Program-made: the position numbers and the translations under genes
Origin: Clostridiales bacterium
GTDB lineage: Bacteria > Bacillota > Clostridia > Christensenellales > Aristaeellaceae
Reading direction: 5' to 3'
Length of the DNA stretch: 16,527 nt
NCBI GenBank assembly: GCA_004557905.1
Contig: SFFH01000046.1
Location: 1-16,527, forward strand
Shown: piece after piece, positions 15,067 through 16,527 of the stretch
Layout of the letters: every line of letters begins with the position of its first letter
Numbering within the stretch: the stretch's first letter is position 1
The notes under the pieces: model-generated
Database searches by the model: none
What the model saw: the letters and a program-made list of their open reading frames with translations, nothing else
What the model was told of the DNA's origin: nothing

Positions 15067-15750
15067 TCACATGTCGATCAGCGGAACCGGCTGACCATCC
15101 ACTTCGCCAAGCAGCTGCGTCCTGCGGATCTCGCACCGGGGCAGCTCGGCCTGCGCGTGCGCGCACAGCGCGTTCAGCAGCAGATCCGGCTTGAGCGTCG
15201 CTTGCTCGATGAAGGACACGCGCGCAAGCAGAATAACCGTATCCGTGTCTTCGTCAACCTGCGCCGTCAGCTCGTGGATCATTGGCCGGATGTTGACCAT
15301 CGTTTCGCTCTTCTTGGTCTTGCGCAGCGCCATGATTTCCTCCTGCGCGAGGAAGGCGGGCACGTCCTCGGCAATGCGCCTTGCCTCGCCGCCGTGCAAC
15401 GTAATGCGGTACCTGACCGTGCGCAGCGCCGCGCTGACCTTCGGGAAGCGGTCGTCCACCAGGCGCACGCGGGAGGCCTGAAGCGCAGGCGGCAGCACGC
15501 GGTTCATCGCCGCCATGCATTCCTCCTCCGTCGTCTCGCCGCTCAGGGATACGTCCAGCAGCTCCGCGTCGCCAGCAATGCCGGAGGACAGCGCGGAGGC
15601 AAAGGACATCACCATGTGCGGGTTGAAGCCCTTGGAATAGGCGACCGGCAGATTGCTCCTGCGCAGCGCGCGCTGCATGGTGCGCTGCAGATCGAGCAGA
15701 CCCAGATGACGGACGATGTCGCCCTTTCTAAATTGCAGCAGCATTCTCAT
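15067..15750 (-). CDS. TIGR03936 / DUF2344 radical SAM-associated protein
   Basis: Conserved clostridial and actinobacterial protein found as partner, or fused C-terminal domain, of TIGR03960 radical SAM proteins; its reaction is unknown. The 227-residue product starts MRMLLQFRKGDIVRHLGLLDLQRT and has the family signature RALRRSNLPVAYSKGFNPHMVMSFASALSSG. ELLDVSLSGE and a beta-rich C-terminal part follow. It has no Fe-S cysteine motif of its own. The ATG at 15750 overlaps the TGA of the radical SAM gene as ATGA, a strong sign of coupled translation; an ATG at 15744 with AAGGA eight bases upstream is the alternative start. One base separates its stop from the RNase G start, which suggests a role linked to RNA processing, though that is inference only. 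Confidence 0.93.
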   Translation of the reverse strand: MRMLLQFRKGDIVRHLGLLDLQRTMQRALRRSNLPVAYSKGFNPHMVMSFASALSSGIAGDAELLDVSLSGETTEEECMAAMNRVLPPALQASRVRLVDDRFPKVSAALRTVRYRITLHGGEARRIAEDVPAFLAQEEIMALRKTKKSETMVNIRPMIHELTAQVDEDTDTVILLARVSFIEQATLKPDLLLNALCAHAQAELPRCEIRRTQLLGEVDGQPVPLIDM

Positions 15751-16527
15751 CGTCCTTCGCACGCTCCTTCAAATCGCTTGAGGCCGCAGCCCTGGCAGCC
15801 CTTGCGGCAGTCCGGCGTCGTCTGCGCCTGCACGGCGCGCTCGTATTCGCGCCACAGGTACTGCTGCGTCACGCCGGCGTCAATGAACGCCCACGGCAGC
15901 AGCTCGTCCTTCTCGCGGCGGCGGTTCGCGTAGAACGCAGGGTCCACGCCCGTCTGCTCGAAGGCCTCCATCCACTTGTCAAACCTGAACTGATCCGTCC
16001 AGCCGTCAAACCTGCAACCCAGCTTCCAGGCCGCTTCCAGCGCGTCGGCTGTGCGGCGGTCGCCGCGGGCAAACACCGCCTCCAGGAAGGAGACCTGCGG
16101 CTCGTGCCAGTTGAACTCCACTCCCTTGATGTGCATGATATGGCACAAGTGCTTCTGCTTCTCCTCGAACTGCTCGATCGTGTCCTGCGGCTCCCACTGG
16201 AACGGTGTGAACGGCTTGGGTACGAAGCAGGAGGCGCTGCAGTTGACGCGCAGGCCCTTGGCGCGGACGTTCTTGGGCGTCTCAAAATACTTACGAACGA
16301 CCTTGCTGGCCAGATCGGCGATGCCGTCCAGATCTTCAAATGTCTCCGTCGGCAGACCGAACATGAAGTACAGCTTCACGCTGCTCCATCCGCTGGCGAA
16401 CGCGTCGCCGACGGACGAGGTCAGGTTCTCCTCCGTGATGCCCTTGTTGATGACGTCGCGCAGGCGCTGCGTGCCGGCCTCCATCGCGTAGGTCAGGCTG
16501 GACTTGCGCACCTTCTGCGTCTCCTCG
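15747..16527 (-). CDS. TIGR03960-family B12-binding radical SAM protein, C-terminal part, cut by the right edge
   Basis: Partner of the DUF2344 protein; family function unknown. Only the last 260 or so residues are in the window: they are open at the edge and contain no start of their own. The visible part begins with the end of the radical SAM barrel, SLTYAMEAGTQRLRDVINKG then KLYFMFGLPTETFEDLDGI, and then VNCSASCFVPKPFTPFQWEP, a TIGR03960-type SPASM-like strand region. It ends with FIDAGVTQQYLWREYERA and a Cys cluster, DCRKGCQGCG plus a later Cys. The CxxxCxxC cluster of the radical SAM domain and the B12-binding domain lie outside. The last four bases overlap the DUF2344 gene (ATGA). Confidence 0.92.
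   Translation of the reverse strand, partial: EETQKVRKSSLTYAMEAGTQRLRDVINKGITEENLTSSVGDAFASGWSSVKLYFMFGLPTETFEDLDGIADLASKVVRKYFETPKNVRAKGLRVNCSASCFVPKPFTPFQWEPQDTIEQFEEKQKHLCHIMHIKGVEFNWHEPQVSFLEAVFARGDRRTADALEAAWKLGCRFDGWTDQFRFDKWMEAFEQTGVDPAFYANRRREKDELLPWAFIDAGVTQQYLWREYERAVQAQTTPDCRKGCQGCGLKRFEGACEGR

Noticed and set aside
1..16527. Mobile elements, CRISPR arrays, phage genes, tRNA or rRNA genes
   Set aside because: No transposase or integrase-like product, no spaced direct repeats, no tRNA-like cloverleaf and no rRNA sequence noticed while reading both strands.

Overview
The window is a gene-dense (every confident gene lies on the minus strand), GC-rich stretch of chromosome from a low-branching member of the Clostridia (phylum Bacillota), most likely an anaerobic gut-type organism. 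This rests on three features. The maf-mreB-mreC-mreD-pbp2 order is the Bacillus/Clostridium cell-shape cluster. The block miaB / YlbF-family gene / mutS / mutL / miaA matches the Bacillus layout. The radical-SAM pair (TIGR03960 plus TIGR03936/DUF2344) directly upstream of an RNase G gene is typical of Clostridia. No plasmid, phage, IS or CRISPR feature is visible, and no tRNA or rRNA gene is seen. Genus cannot be read from the sequence.

Reading in the direction of transcription (right to left), the first operon runs from beyond the right edge to about 6033: TIGR03960 radical SAM protein (C-terminal part), DUF2344 protein, RNase G, MiaB, a YlbF-family protein with a Cys-rich tail, MutS, MutL and MiaA. 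The genes overlap or are 1 to 51 bases apart. The theme is RNA processing and tRNA modification (RNase G; MiaA makes i6A37 and MiaB converts it to ms2i6A37) together with mismatch repair. A 10-bp inverted repeat follows miaA.

The second unit is a 191-residue cysteine-rich protein of unknown function (22 Cys), then xpt (xanthine phosphoribosyltransferase) with its own good sigma-A promoter and a strong intrinsic terminator. The xpt leader is short and has no room for a purine riboswitch.

The third unit starts at an extended -10 promoter and carries maf, mreB, mreC, mreD and the N-terminal 390 codons of PBP2, cut by the left edge. This is the elongasome: cytoskeleton, membrane scaffold and transpeptidase. 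Its most notable feature is that mreD is broken: the N-terminal and C-terminal halves lie in different frames and roughly 30 residues of the usual middle seem to be missing. MreB carries unusual residues in its nucleotide-binding motifs and MreC has an unusual proline/threonine-rich acidic tail.

Most of the window is ordinary housekeeping sequence. I do not see a clear new multi-gene system. The items most worth checking are the broken mreD, the MreB active-site changes, the Cys-rich orphan and the Cys-rich tail of the YlbF-family protein.
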